Positions 11,285 through 21,237 of a stretch of DNA of 64,000 nucleotides are shown piece by piece (the first letter of the stretch is position 1; each line of letters starts with the position of its first letter). This DNA is from Spisula solida (Eukaryota; Mollusca; Bivalvia; Venerida; Mactridae): assembly GCA_947247005.1 (NCBI GenBank), contig OX365962.1, positions 8,033,201 to 8,097,200 of the forward strand, read 5' to 3'. The translations under genes were made by a program, and so were the position numbers. Under the pieces are notes generated by a model that worked only from the letters and a program-made list of their open reading frames with translations, was not told the origin of the DNA and made no database searches.

Positions 11285-13165
11285 ACTCAAGGGGGAAAAG
11301 CACCTGCACATAATACCCACAAGGGGGTGATGCATCTTCACATAGTACCGCAAGTGGGTGATGCACCTGCACATAATATTCGCAAGGGGGTAGATTCATC
11401 ACCACATAATACCCTAAAGGGGAGGTTGCATTTGCACATAATACACACAAGGGGGTTGATGCACCTGAAAATAATACCTGCAAGTGGGACTCGCAAGTTA
11501 GGGGGTGATGCGCCAGCACATAATACCTGCAAGTGGATGATGCATCCGCACATAATACCCACAAGGGGGTGATGCATCTTCACATAAAACCTGCAAGTGG
11601 GACCCGCAAGTGGAAGAGAGATGCGCCTGCACATAATACCCGCAAGTGGGTGATGCGCCGGCATATCATACCCGCAAGTGGGTGGGTGATGCCCCTGCAT
11701 ATAATACCGTAAGTGGATGGGTGATACCCCTGCATATAATACTAGCAAGGGGGTGGGTGATGCCCCTGCATATAATACCTGCAAGGGGGTGGGTGATGCC
11801 CCTGCATATAATACCTACAAGGGGGTGGGTGATGCCCCTGTATATAATACCAGCAAGGGGGTGGGCGATGCACCTGCATATAATACCAGCAAGTGGGTGG
11901 GTGATGCATCTGCATATAATACTAGCAAGTTGGTGGGTGATGCATCTGCATATAATACCTGCAAGGGGGTGGGTGATGCCCCTGCATATAATACCAGCAA
12001 GTGGGTGGGTGATGCCCCTGTATATAATACCAGCAAGTGGGTGGGTGATGCGCCTGTATATAATACCAGCAAGTGGTAGGGTGATACCCCTGCATATAAT
12101 ACTAGCAAGGGGGTGGGTGATGCCCCTGCATATAATACCTGCAAGGGGGTGGGTGATGCCCCTGCATATAATACCTACAAGGGGGTGGGTGATGCCCCTG
12201 TATATAATACCAGCAAGGGGGTGGGCGATGCACCTGCATATAATACCAGCAAGTGGGTGGGTGATGCATCTGCATATAATACTAGCAAGTTGGTGGGTGA
12301 TGCATCTGCATATAATACCTGCAAGGGGGTGGGTGATGCCCCTGCATATAATACCAGCAAGTGGGTGGGTGATGCCCCTGTATATAATACCAGCAAGTGG
12401 GTGGGTGATGCGCCTGTATATAATACCAGCAAGTGGTAGGGTGATGCCCCTGCATATAATACCTGCAAGGGGGTGGGTGATGCCCCTGCATATAATACCT
12501 GCAAGGGGGTGGGTGATGCCCCTGCATATAATACCTGCAAGGGGGTGGGTGATGCCCCTGCATATAATACCTGCAAGGGGGTGGGCGATGACCCTGTATA
12601 TAATACCAGCAAGGGGGTGGGTGATGCCCCTGTATATAATACCAGCAAGTGGGTGGGTGATGCCCCTGCATATAATACCAGCAAGTGGGTGGGTGATGCA
12701 TCTGCATATAATACCAGCAAGTGGGTGGGTGATGCATCTGCATATAATACCTGCAAGGGGGTGGGTGATGCATCTGCATATAATATCCGCAAGAGGGTGG
12801 GTGATGCATCTGCATATAATACCAGCAAGGGGGTGGCTAAAATACCAGCAAGGGGGTGGGTGATGCATCTGCATATAATATCCGCAAGAGGGTGGGTGAT
12901 GCATCTGCATATAATACCAGCAAGGGGGTGGCTAAAATACCAGCAAGGGGGTGGGTGATGCATCTGCATATAATACCTGCAAGGGGGTGGGTGATGCATC
13001 TGCACATAATATCCGCAAGTGGGTGGGTGATGCATCTGCATATAATACCAGCAAGGGGGTGGCTAAAATACCAGCAAGGGGGTGGGTGATGCATCTGCAT
13101 ATAATACCTGCAAGGGGGTGGGTGATGCACCTGCACATAATATCCGCAAGTGGGTGGGTGATGGA
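11285..13165 (+). repeat. 36-bp minisatellite with 360-bp higher-order duplication
   Basis: The consensus unit is about GGTGGGTGATGCCCC followed by TGCATATAATACCTGCAAGG, 36 bp, regular from about 11690. Earlier copies (11285-11690) are shorter and more irregular. Positions 11761-12060 and 12121-12420 are identical, and the duplicated block is 360 bp (ten units, 11721-12080 and 12081-12440). Near 12831, 12931 and 13061 a half-unit, GTGGCTAAAATACCAGCAAG, recurs inside another higher-order repeat. Because 36 is divisible by three, long open frames (over 400 codons) exist on both strands. I treat them as by-products, not genes. Confidence 0.9.
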
Positions 13166-13169
13166 TTGC

Positions 13170-16080
13170 TGTACAAGTTACCTCCCTTGGTCATATTGGA
13201 TGTGATTTGTTTTAGTTGCTGATAGGGACCCAACTTCATTAATTCATTTAGCAAGCCATTGCTTGTGAATGTGTCTCAATAAAGAAACATTGTCAGTGTG
13301 GTCAGTCACTTTGTTTTTTATCTGGTACAGATGTCTAGGCAGAGTGAGGACCTACTGAGGATGTCGATGTCTGACTCCCCTGCCATGGGTTCTTAGCATA
13401 GAACTTTCGAGCGGTATGACTGGAGCGACCGAGACTTTGTCGGGCCCCTGTCAAGGTTCCGTATGCGGTCTTGGCAGGGTATAGGAACCATATGGCCGCT
13501 AGGGGCAGCCTAGATGACTGTGGGTTGGGGGAAAGATTGGTTTCCAGGTGTTACATTTTCATGTTAGGATTTTAAGATAAATTATTTAATCCTATTCCGT
13601 GTAGAATGCTTTTAATTGTTATTTGGTTAAAGTTGCCAGTTTAGGAATATTTTTAGAGATGTTTTTTTTAGACAGAGTTGCCTCCCCTGGATGAGTTGCT
13701 GTTTGGGTAAATGCAATATTTATTGTCATATTTATTGGATGTTAGCTGTTTCAGTGACAGAAATTAACTTTTTCATTTGGAATTTAATGTGTTAAATATT
13801 GTTTGGTCATTATTAACCCTGGAGGCCGGTATACCTAGAACTTGAGATGCGGTTACTCCAGTTATTTCTAGAGACTCAGAAGTTTTGACCCAGCTTCTGA
13901 CGCTTCAAATGTATACATTTAATTTGTGCATCATTCTGTGGGCTCAGGCTTGGGGTCTATGATGTTCAAGTTCATATAGCGATGTCTGTCCTGTCTGAGA
14001 GAACAACTCAGAAGATCCTTTCATCGATAGAGAAGTAGAGCGATTGATTGTTGAGAAGCTTGACATGACCGTGGTGATTGCGGGATCTCTTATGGTATGT
14101 CAGTATGCTGGTGATTAGGCAAAAAGCATGCGGACTGGGGTCAATACTATCATGTATTATATCTGTGGATGCTGAATGCGGAGGATGTGCGCAGGGTTTT
14201 TGTTCTAACCGGTAGGATGGTTTTAGACCTTTAATTAAGGGGAATATTTTTGTAAAATTGGGAAGTTCTGTATTTTATTTTGAAAAATAACTGGATGGTT
14301 TGAAAGAATTTAAAGCCCTGGCATGATAGGAGATTCCATTACTGATGATGTAGATGAAGCTGTTCTGTTGGTGTAGAGTCATGTATTGATGTGGATGTGG
14401 AGACAGTGGCATTGATGTAGGTTGTGTGGCAATTCTACCTGGACCATAAGGTGGAGGGGTCAACGGATATAGGTGGGGAGAGGGAACAGAGATTAGCATA
14501 GTTGGGGATCAATATGGTATATTTGCATGTTACTGGTGTGGTATGGGTAGCGCTACTACTTTATGTTGCTAGGCGGGGGTTGTCGTACAGTCTGTGTTGA
14601 TGTCCCACGAAATATTGGTTTAGCCAGGGGGGTCTCCAGGTTTGGGAGGAAATATTATGCAGGAATCTTAGCCTGGAATTCAACATGTGCTCTTGGTCCA
14701 TTAGCTTCACTGGGAAATTCCTCGGGTATCGCCGGGGTGACAGGGGCCATCTTACCGTGGGTAGCGCCAGGGTGGAGGGTCACCGGATAGGTGAAGTGGT
14801 TCAGGGGGAAGCTTGTTGTGGACAGGAGGGTAGCGACAGGGTTGGTTGGGATCTTGAGTAATAACTTCACCTGGGTGCAACATGGGGTTCTGTTCTTGTA
14901 TTTTTACTGGGATATACATAATTGTCGTCTGTCATATAAATCATCAGGTTATAAGCTCGGGTAGCGCCGAGTGTGTTCAGGGAATACACCACGGAGGGAA
15001 CTGAAGTAATCACTGTGTACATGTCAATATGGCACCTGGTTTACATTCAAAGAGAGTTGTGACTCGTTCTGTGGAGAAATTGGATGATTCTAATTTTTGG
15101 CAATCAAGATGTGGTGCGGGCATCAGTCCTGGTTGTCAACATTTGACTCGGGTCCAGCTGCAGATATATCGATCCTCGGTACCTGCATTATATCTTTGGT
15201 ATCCTTGGGAGATGACTTCAAACTTGGTGACCTTATTCAATTTCTTGGGGACCCAGGGGAGATTGTTTGTATCTTTGTATTCAGGTCAACAGGGTTGTGT
15301 GTGTCTCAGTTAGCGAGCAAGTATAATGAGCAAGTAGAGTGTAGCGAAGGCATGTTTAGAGGATGGTGGGTCCAGATGTAGTAGAAGTAGAGGCAATATT
15401 GAAGCTGCTTCAGGCAGTTATATTAGTCTAGCGAGCCTTCATGTTGGAAGGGAGGCGGTTGAGATTGGGACGTTAGACAAGGAGGCCAGTTAGTACACCA
15501 GTACTGGGCAGTAACGAATGGGTAAGATGCGAGGTAACTGGTAGATGCCAAGATGCGAAGACATGTAAGTAACTGATACATGCACAACAGGTTCAGATAT
15601 GTTGCCAGGTTACCATTCAGGTTCCAAGTTTAGGGATGGTTGGAACCCATCCTCAGAGGATAATGCCTAAAATGGGTGCTTGCAGAAGGTATCTGACGGA
15701 TCTTCAGATGGGGAAGACTAGCATGCCTGTGCACCAAATCACAGGTTGGGTCAGCTAGACCTCAGTTTTTCTGAGAATCTAGCCCCTTCCAGGGCTCTTT
15801 ATGGGGTCCTGGTGGGGTATGCACAAAGCATGGAGCCTACCCATGGTTTTTGTATGCGGCCTGGGTTTTTAAGGAGAGCATACCATACTGGTTAGTAACC
15901 CAGGAATCCGTGCCTGTCTCAAAGTGTTAGCTAGGAGCCAGTGTCTCCTGTATAGAAATGGAATTCTGTACCTCTGAACCCATGAAATGCAGCAGGGGAA
16001 TCTCAAGTCCTGCGGTAGCGTCGGTGAAGTTCCTGACCCCTGGTCCTCAAACCTCAATATAAGACAGGGGGGAGTGTGGT
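13170..16080. other. Unassigned GC-richer region, possible dead LTR retroelement
   Basis: This stretch is visibly richer in G and less AT-rich than its surroundings. It begins near a promoter/poly(A)-like region (AATAAAGAAACATTGTCAG at about 13280) and ends with a purine run, AGACAGGGGGGAGTG, at about 16062, just before TGTGGTGATTGTGGG. That order resembles the inside of an LTR retrotransposon, but I find no gag or pol frame and no matching pair of LTRs. ORFs here are short and not recognisable. Confidence 0.3.
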
Positions 16081-16339
16081 GATTGTGGGCTCTTTCCGCT
16101 CATAGCGCTCTTTCCACTACTGAACCAGTCATGGACTGGTGGGTAATCTTGGTCCCAGTCAGTCGGACACTGAGTAAGTTGACGTTAGACGATGCATGGG
16201 ACAACATTAGTCTTCTCAGTAATTTAGTTAGAGGTTATGGTATTGGTATCATACAACGAGGCAGCACATCGGCGATAGGTAAGTATAGTTTACCTCATGC
16301 ATTGTGTTTTGTTACGCGGGACAGGACCAAAGTTTCCAT

Positions 16340-17813
16340 TATCCTTCTTCTCCTTCTTCTTCCGAGTAATTTGCAGGGCCCACTCTGGGGCATTGTCGCA
16401 AATGAAATGACTATGTACAAGGTCGTTGCAAATCAGGCACCATAACGATAAAAACAGATAAAAGCTGATAAAAACCCTGAGTACAGCTCAGTTGCTGCGG
16501 CCCGCTAACCCCTCCTTGAAGGCTTCCAAGGTCTGGGCTGTGGCGATGTGCTCTGGCAGTTGGTTCCACAAACGAATACCAGCTGGAAAGAACGAGTGGC
16601 GGTACACATCTGTTCTACAGAATGGGAGCAGGAACCTGGTGGTGCGACCGCGTATGGCTAGTGTAGCAGGGTGCAGGTACTTGTCAGTTGGGATGTCGAT
16701 GAGGAAGTGAGTGATTCTGTATATCATCACCAGTCTGTTGTCGGATCTTCTCTGTTGTAGGGATTCCCAGCCGAGGTCGGATATCATCTGGCTGGTGCTA
16801 CTGGTGGTCCTATAGTCACCAGTGACAAACCTAGCTGCCATCCGCTGGACCGCCTCCAGTTTTTGGATGTTCCTGTTGGTATGAGGGTCCCAGGCAGTTG
16901 AAGCATATTCTACAATGGGCCTCACCAGGCTAGTGTAGCACTGTGCTTTCGTTTCCCTAGGGCATCTGGCAAGGTTCCTTCTGAGAAAGCCTAGTGTGTT
17001 GTTGGCCTTCTTCGTGTTGGTGTCCACATGGTTGTTCCATGATAGGTTGTCTGTAAGCGTGACACCTAGGTATTTGCCAGATCTTACGATGGCAAGGTCG
17101 TGGCCATGGATGGTGTAGTTGGCCTGGATTGAGTTTCGTTTCCTGGAGAACCTGATCACTTCACACTTGGAGGGGTTAAAGTTCATCTGCCAGTCCTTCT
17201 CCCACTGCTGCAGCCGGTCAAGATCATCCTGTAGGGCGATAGAATCTTGGGGAGAGCGGATCTTCCTGTATAGGAGGCTGTCATCGGCGAACAGACGAGG
17301 TGTTGATGTAGCCTTCTGTGGCAGGTCATTTATGTACAGAAGGAATAGCAGAGGTCCTAGGACTGTACCCTGTGGGACTCCAGAAGTGACGGGTGCTGAT
17401 GAAGAAGAGTGACCTTCAACAAGGACCTGCTGGCTGCGGTTGCTGAGGAAGCTTTCAATCCACTGCAGGGTTGTTCCGTTGATGCCATAGTGGCGCAGCT
17501 TCAGGGAGAGCCTCTGGTGTGGTACCTTGTCGAAGGCCTTAGATAAATCTTATAATATTGCATCTATCTGCTCCCCTTCGTCCAGTCCGACTGAGAGATC
17601 CTGCAAAGTCTGGATAAGCTGGCTGTCACACGAACGTTTCTTCCGAAAACCATGTTGGTAGTCTGACAAGATGTCATGCGCTTCCAGATGTTGCATCACT
17701 TGACTGTGGATGATATGTTCCATGACTTTGCAGCACACAGAGGTGAGTGAGATTGGTCTATAGTTACCAGGAGAACTCTTATCACCCTTCTTGAAGATAG
17801 GCGTGACGAGAGC
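16340..17813 (-). pseudogene. 5'-truncated non-LTR retrotransposon, reverse transcriptase
   Basis: On the minus strand a single frame from 17813 to 16488 encodes the reverse transcriptase of a LINE-like (jockey/CR1-like) element. Visible motifs are VTPIFKKGDKSSPGNYRPIS, then DYQHGFRKKRSC, motif A DLSKAFDKVPH, motif B SGVPQGTVLGPLLF, the catalytic box FADD and the C-terminal PFCRTDVYRHSFFPAGIRLW region. The frame is broken only once, by TAA at 17550-17552 directly before motif A. The endonuclease and first part of the polymerase are missing, as is typical of 5' truncation during insertion. The 3' end is a GAAGAAGGAGAAGAAGG simple tail at about 16340-16366. One nonsense change suggests a fairly recent insertion that is not active in this copy. 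Confidence 0.9.
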
Positions 17814-17834
17814 CTAGTGATTGCTATATGTTGC

Positions 17835-18080
17835 GACCACCCAGACGTGTTTTCGGATTATCTCCCAAATTACCGCTTATTAATTCTGTAATCCCAGAAA
17901 ACGGGTTCTACCCAGTAATGTATCCAATGTCGATATGGTGAATACAATAAATCAAGGCCCCTCGATTTCGGAATACCTCGCCCAAAAAAATTCAGAATTC
18001 CTGAAAGCGGGTTTATACATGTACCTATAAGTATAACCTATATGGTGGACTTACATACTTCATGTCTTTATAGTATTTGT
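17835..18080 (-). repeat. Fragments of the ATATCGACATTAC terminal-repeat family
   Basis: The plus strand reads TTCTGTAATCCCAGAAAACG, then GGGTTCTACCCAGTAATG, then AATGTCGATATGGTGAATA. This is the reverse complement of the element ends at 44790, 51017 and 51893. A second diverged end follows at about 17986-18050 (CGGAATACCTCGCCC, CCTGAAAGCGGGTTTATAC). Confidence 0.6.
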
Positions 18081-18133
18081 CGGCAATATTGAATAAAGAA
18101 AATTATCCACCCAACTGTTTTCACTTATTCACT

Positions 18134-18480
18134 AGTGCCGTAGTAGTAGTACTAGTCCAGTACACGAGACGGGACCGTACTTGTAGACTTACTAATCCTC
18201 AGTTATAAATTGCACCAAACTGCACCTTTTATTCAGGAGATCCTGGCATTCAACTAGTCGTCATTTTATCAAACTTGAAACATTTAGTTACATATTTTCT
18301 ACTTAAGCGTGCAGCTTAATGTATATACGCGGTTAAAATATACAAAATTTACCTCAATAATCCCCAGCCTTCGTCCGCACTTTACACTTTCAGTTTGTAG
18401 TTCGTGTTAAAGTCGGTGAATTACGGTCCGTACCGTAATTTGTTGTCAATTGGGACAGAGTAGTCTTTCTTACCATAATA
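18134..18480 (+). repeat. Palindromic CGTAC dispersed repeat, copy 1
   Basis: The copy opens with GTGCCGTAGTA...CTAGTCCAGTACACG and closes with the palindrome TTACGGTCCGTACCGTAA. In between lie TACATATTTTCTACTTAAG and ACTTTCAGTTTGTAG phrases shared with copies at 26029, 33973, 51290, 54170 (minus) and 61100 (minus). It is non-coding. Confidence 0.7.
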
Positions 18481-18499
18481 ATAACACAGCTAAATTTTT

Positions 18500-19210
18500 C
18501 GGAGCAACAATAAGTATTAAACCCACAATGCCCACTTGACTAATGTGCGTATTGATTTAATTGGTACATGTGAGGGCGATGTCTGCACATGTTCAATATT
18601 CATGGGCGTCGTATCTCGATGTTTTCTACGCACAATACAGGAGAGAAAGCCTACCTGGGGGGGATGGGGGATATTCTTAGGTAGCCTAATGACCAATGTC
18701 CAAGGGTGGCTGAACTGCCGAATAGCTGGTCCTTGAACAATTGGTTGCTAAATAACTTAATGAGCTAAATAATTCGACAAACTGTTGAACAATTACTGTT
18801 GAATACAAATACATGTACATGAACACATACATTTTTGGAGGTGCGTGTGAAAGCAAATTGGAAGATATAATGGTATTTGTGTATACAAGGGAAAACAAGC
18901 AGATCCAAAATAAGTATCGCTCGCTTAGAATAAGAAGGAAGTTAGTAAAAAATCAATATTTTGTGAAAACGAGAAAAAACTGGCTGAAAACTACTATTTA
19001 TACTTATGGAAAAACATGCTTTTAAACTTCAGTTTGGTCAGCATGACCACTTTCGATATTCATTAAAATATGCTCCTAAGAAGCGCCCTGAGATGCAGAT
19101 TTCAAATATGCACGAGTATTATAATCTCGTTATTCTAAGCCAGCGATATGTACATCAGTTAAAATTAACTACGAGCATAGCTGTGTATAACGTTAGATAC
19201 ATAGTCAATT
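18500..19210 (+). repeat. Diverged duplicate of the region 5' of ZNF-E
   Basis: At 18918-19115 the order of phrases AGTATCGCTCGCTTAGAATA, ATGGAAAAACATGCTTTTAA, CAGCATGACCA and GAGATGCAGATTTCAAATAT matches 58186-58360, just upstream of ZNF-E. No zinc-finger sequence follows here. The short ORFs do not resemble proteins. The rest of the interval shows nothing further. Confidence 0.5.
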
Positions 19211-19397
19211 AGCAATCAGCTAACCCATACTCCGCTGATATCTTTAAAAGTACATTTATCCATGTTCGTAAGTCTTATATAATACTACTGCTATAATGAT
19301 TCGATACTTTAAATGGTATTTTGTATGTTGCAGTGAATATAATTATAATATAATTGTATGCTTATTGTACTATAGCCAAACATAAATACATGTTTTT

Positions 19398-19584
19398 AAA
19401 GGTGCAACTTGAAAGATAAATAATATTAACATAACACACAAATAAATCTACACACCTTACTACGTGTATCTTATTATTATCAGTTACAAAAGATGCAACT
19501 TGATAGATAAAGAATAAAAACATAACACACAAATAAATCTACATACCTTACTACGTGTATCTTGTTGTTAGTTTATTAGTTACA
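19398..19584 (+). repeat. ~91-bp tandem duplication
   Basis: Two copies (about 19398-19488 and 19489-19584) share GATGCAACTTGATAGATAAA-type openings, AACATAACACACAAATAAAT and CTTACTACGTGTATCTT. Confidence 0.75.
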
Positions 19585-19619
19585 AATACAAAATCAGGTA
19601 AAAACTTTACAATTCATCT

Positions 19620-20867
19620 CAATTTGATGGGCGTCGAACAAGTGGCGTGATGGAACAAAAACTCAAGGTTTAATAGCCACATGTTTATCCATTCGACTAA
19701 CTCAATTTTTGATCGTGGAACAGTGTATCCCGTTGGGGATCCGGCTGTCAATGGTGCAGCAAACAGTCATCAGAATGGTGTGGGTGGTTTTTATAGATTA
19801 ACCTCTTACCACCAAGCATCCAGTAATTGGATCCACCTATAAGGCGCTTACAGACACCCGAGGTTCGGGGCTCCAGCCTAAAACGACACTACAAATGAAA
19901 TGTTAGACTGATATTGATGAAGTTTATGAAGATTCAACTACAAAACTGTCAACGTTCAAGATAATGCTATCGATGAAACCTTATACACTACTAGATAAAA
20001 AACAGAAAAGGATAACGATACTACACAATGGAAAACAAAGGAAGAAAACACCTCTCATTCTCTTCTAAGAATCAAATATCTGAGTCAACAACTTAACTAC
20101 TGTACTTCGCATACATTTATCAGAAAGAAAGAGTAATTGCAGCCAAAGAAGCACTACAAATAGGAAAAAGATAGGCAACATAGTTCTACATTTGGACTAG
20201 ACTACAACTACCAGAACTCAACATCCCTACTCCTAAGCACAACTATAGTTTACCTCCAATGATAATATAAACATATCGCAGGAACCATGATGGACAAATA
20301 TGCCGATCAAGCTGTTATTATATTTACGAACAAAGAAGACAGCAAACCCAAAAGACACCATTTCAAACACCCCTACTATGGATCTACACATAGGTATCTA
20401 CTGTAACATGTTTGGCCCCATGACTGAGAGGAATAAATTCCTCCATTTTGGCCCTAAACAGTTAGCGCAGCAAATAAACATAGAAAAAGACAGCAAATAT
20501 ATACTGGACTCTATCATCAGTGAATAGAACTACAACATTCAGACCACCACACTGAACCAACTGCCATAAACAGAGAAACCATTGGATCTATTTGACAATT
20601 CTTGTAACCCAGCAATGTGAACAGAAAAGAAGCATTCCTCATCTTCAAACAATTGGAATAAGAAGAATAGCAGCACAGATTGACAATCAAATACTTCACT
20701 TCAAGCAAATAAGAACATTTAAAAACAAATCTACTTTTATTCTAAATGAACAACTCAAGGAACACTTCTTCTTCAATGTATTTTTTAAAAAATTATTCTG
20801 TTTTTAGAATTTGATCTATTTTGAGAAATTTAGTCTATTTTTAGAACATCAGACAATACAACGTCAT
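19620..20867 (+). other. Probable decayed Penelope-like element body
   Basis: This interval precedes a hammerhead ribozyme typical of Penelope-like retroelements (20970-21014). A short repeat, ATTCGACTAACT, occurs at about 19691 and 21077, flanking the interval. The reading frames are short and stop-ridden; I do not see clear reverse transcriptase or GIY-YIG motifs. The assignment rests on position only. Confidence 0.3.
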
Positions 20868-20932
20868 GTGATAGCAACATGACGTCATGTGATGGCAACA
20901 TGACGCCATGTGACAAAAAACTCCTCTTTTTT
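20868..20932 (+). repeat. 21-bp triplication with CRE-like palindromes
   Basis: There are three copies of a 21-bp unit, ACGTCATGTGATAGCAACATG. The junction of adjacent units forms CATGACGTCATG, containing the TGACGTCA palindrome (a CRE/ATF consensus). The third copy carries ACGCCATG. It lies about 45-100 bp upstream of the ribozyme. Confidence 0.75.
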
Positions 20933-20969
20933 AGTACTTAGGGCAGCAATTTGTTGTATTTGTTATGTA

Positions 20970-21014
20970 TATACCCTGATGAAGGCTTAAGTGTTAAGCC
21001 GAAACGTCGGTATA
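20970..21014 (+). ncRNA. Hammerhead ribozyme (Penelope-type, minimal type I)
   Basis: The core CTGATGA (20976-20982) is followed by a stem GGCTTAA / TTAAGCC with loop GTG (20984-21000), then GAAAC (21001-21005) and GTC (21006-21008). Helix I is a perfect 6-bp pairing of TATACC (20970-20975) with GGTATA (21009-21014). Helix III is almost absent, as known for the minimal hammerheads in terminal repeats of Penelope-like retroelements, which may act as dimers. Predicted self-cleavage is after the C of GTC at 21008. One extra A (20983) separates CTGATGA from stem II. AATAAA follows at about 21015. Confidence 0.8.
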
Positions 21015-21169
21015 ATAAAATGATAAACACCTCCGTTGTTTAGTCGTGTGGTTCCACTTACTCCTTTATTTTGTACTCAATTCGACTAACTAGATAAAAC
21101 GAACATACGAGTATATCTTAAACATTTACATTCATCTTTATATAGTTTTTCACCAGTGTGTAAGATATT

Positions 21170-21237
21170 TTATTTCTTCTGAGGCGCGTGAATTCCATAA
21201 CTCATGTAAATGTTACAGTTCCGCAAGCATCACACAT
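21170..21237 (-). pseudogene. Fossil finger beyond the ZNF-B stop
   Basis: Directly after the ZNF-B stop the same frame reads M-CDACGTVTFT and then a stop. A little further, in a shifted frame, comes an HTGEKLYK-like linker remnant. This is a decayed 27th finger. Confidence 0.6.

Noticed and set aside
11646..12910. Long frames of 405 and 414 codons over the 36-bp minisatellite
   Set aside because: The period is a multiple of three and the unit lacks stops in several frames on both strands. No flanking coding sequence or start context supports a protein.
11285..13165. CRISPR-like array
   Set aside because: Units are contiguous 36-bp repeats without unique spacers, in a eukaryotic context.
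13170..16080. LTR retrotransposon call
   Set aside because: A purine tract and an AATAAA-bearing stretch are in plausible places, but no paired LTRs, primer site or pol motifs were found.
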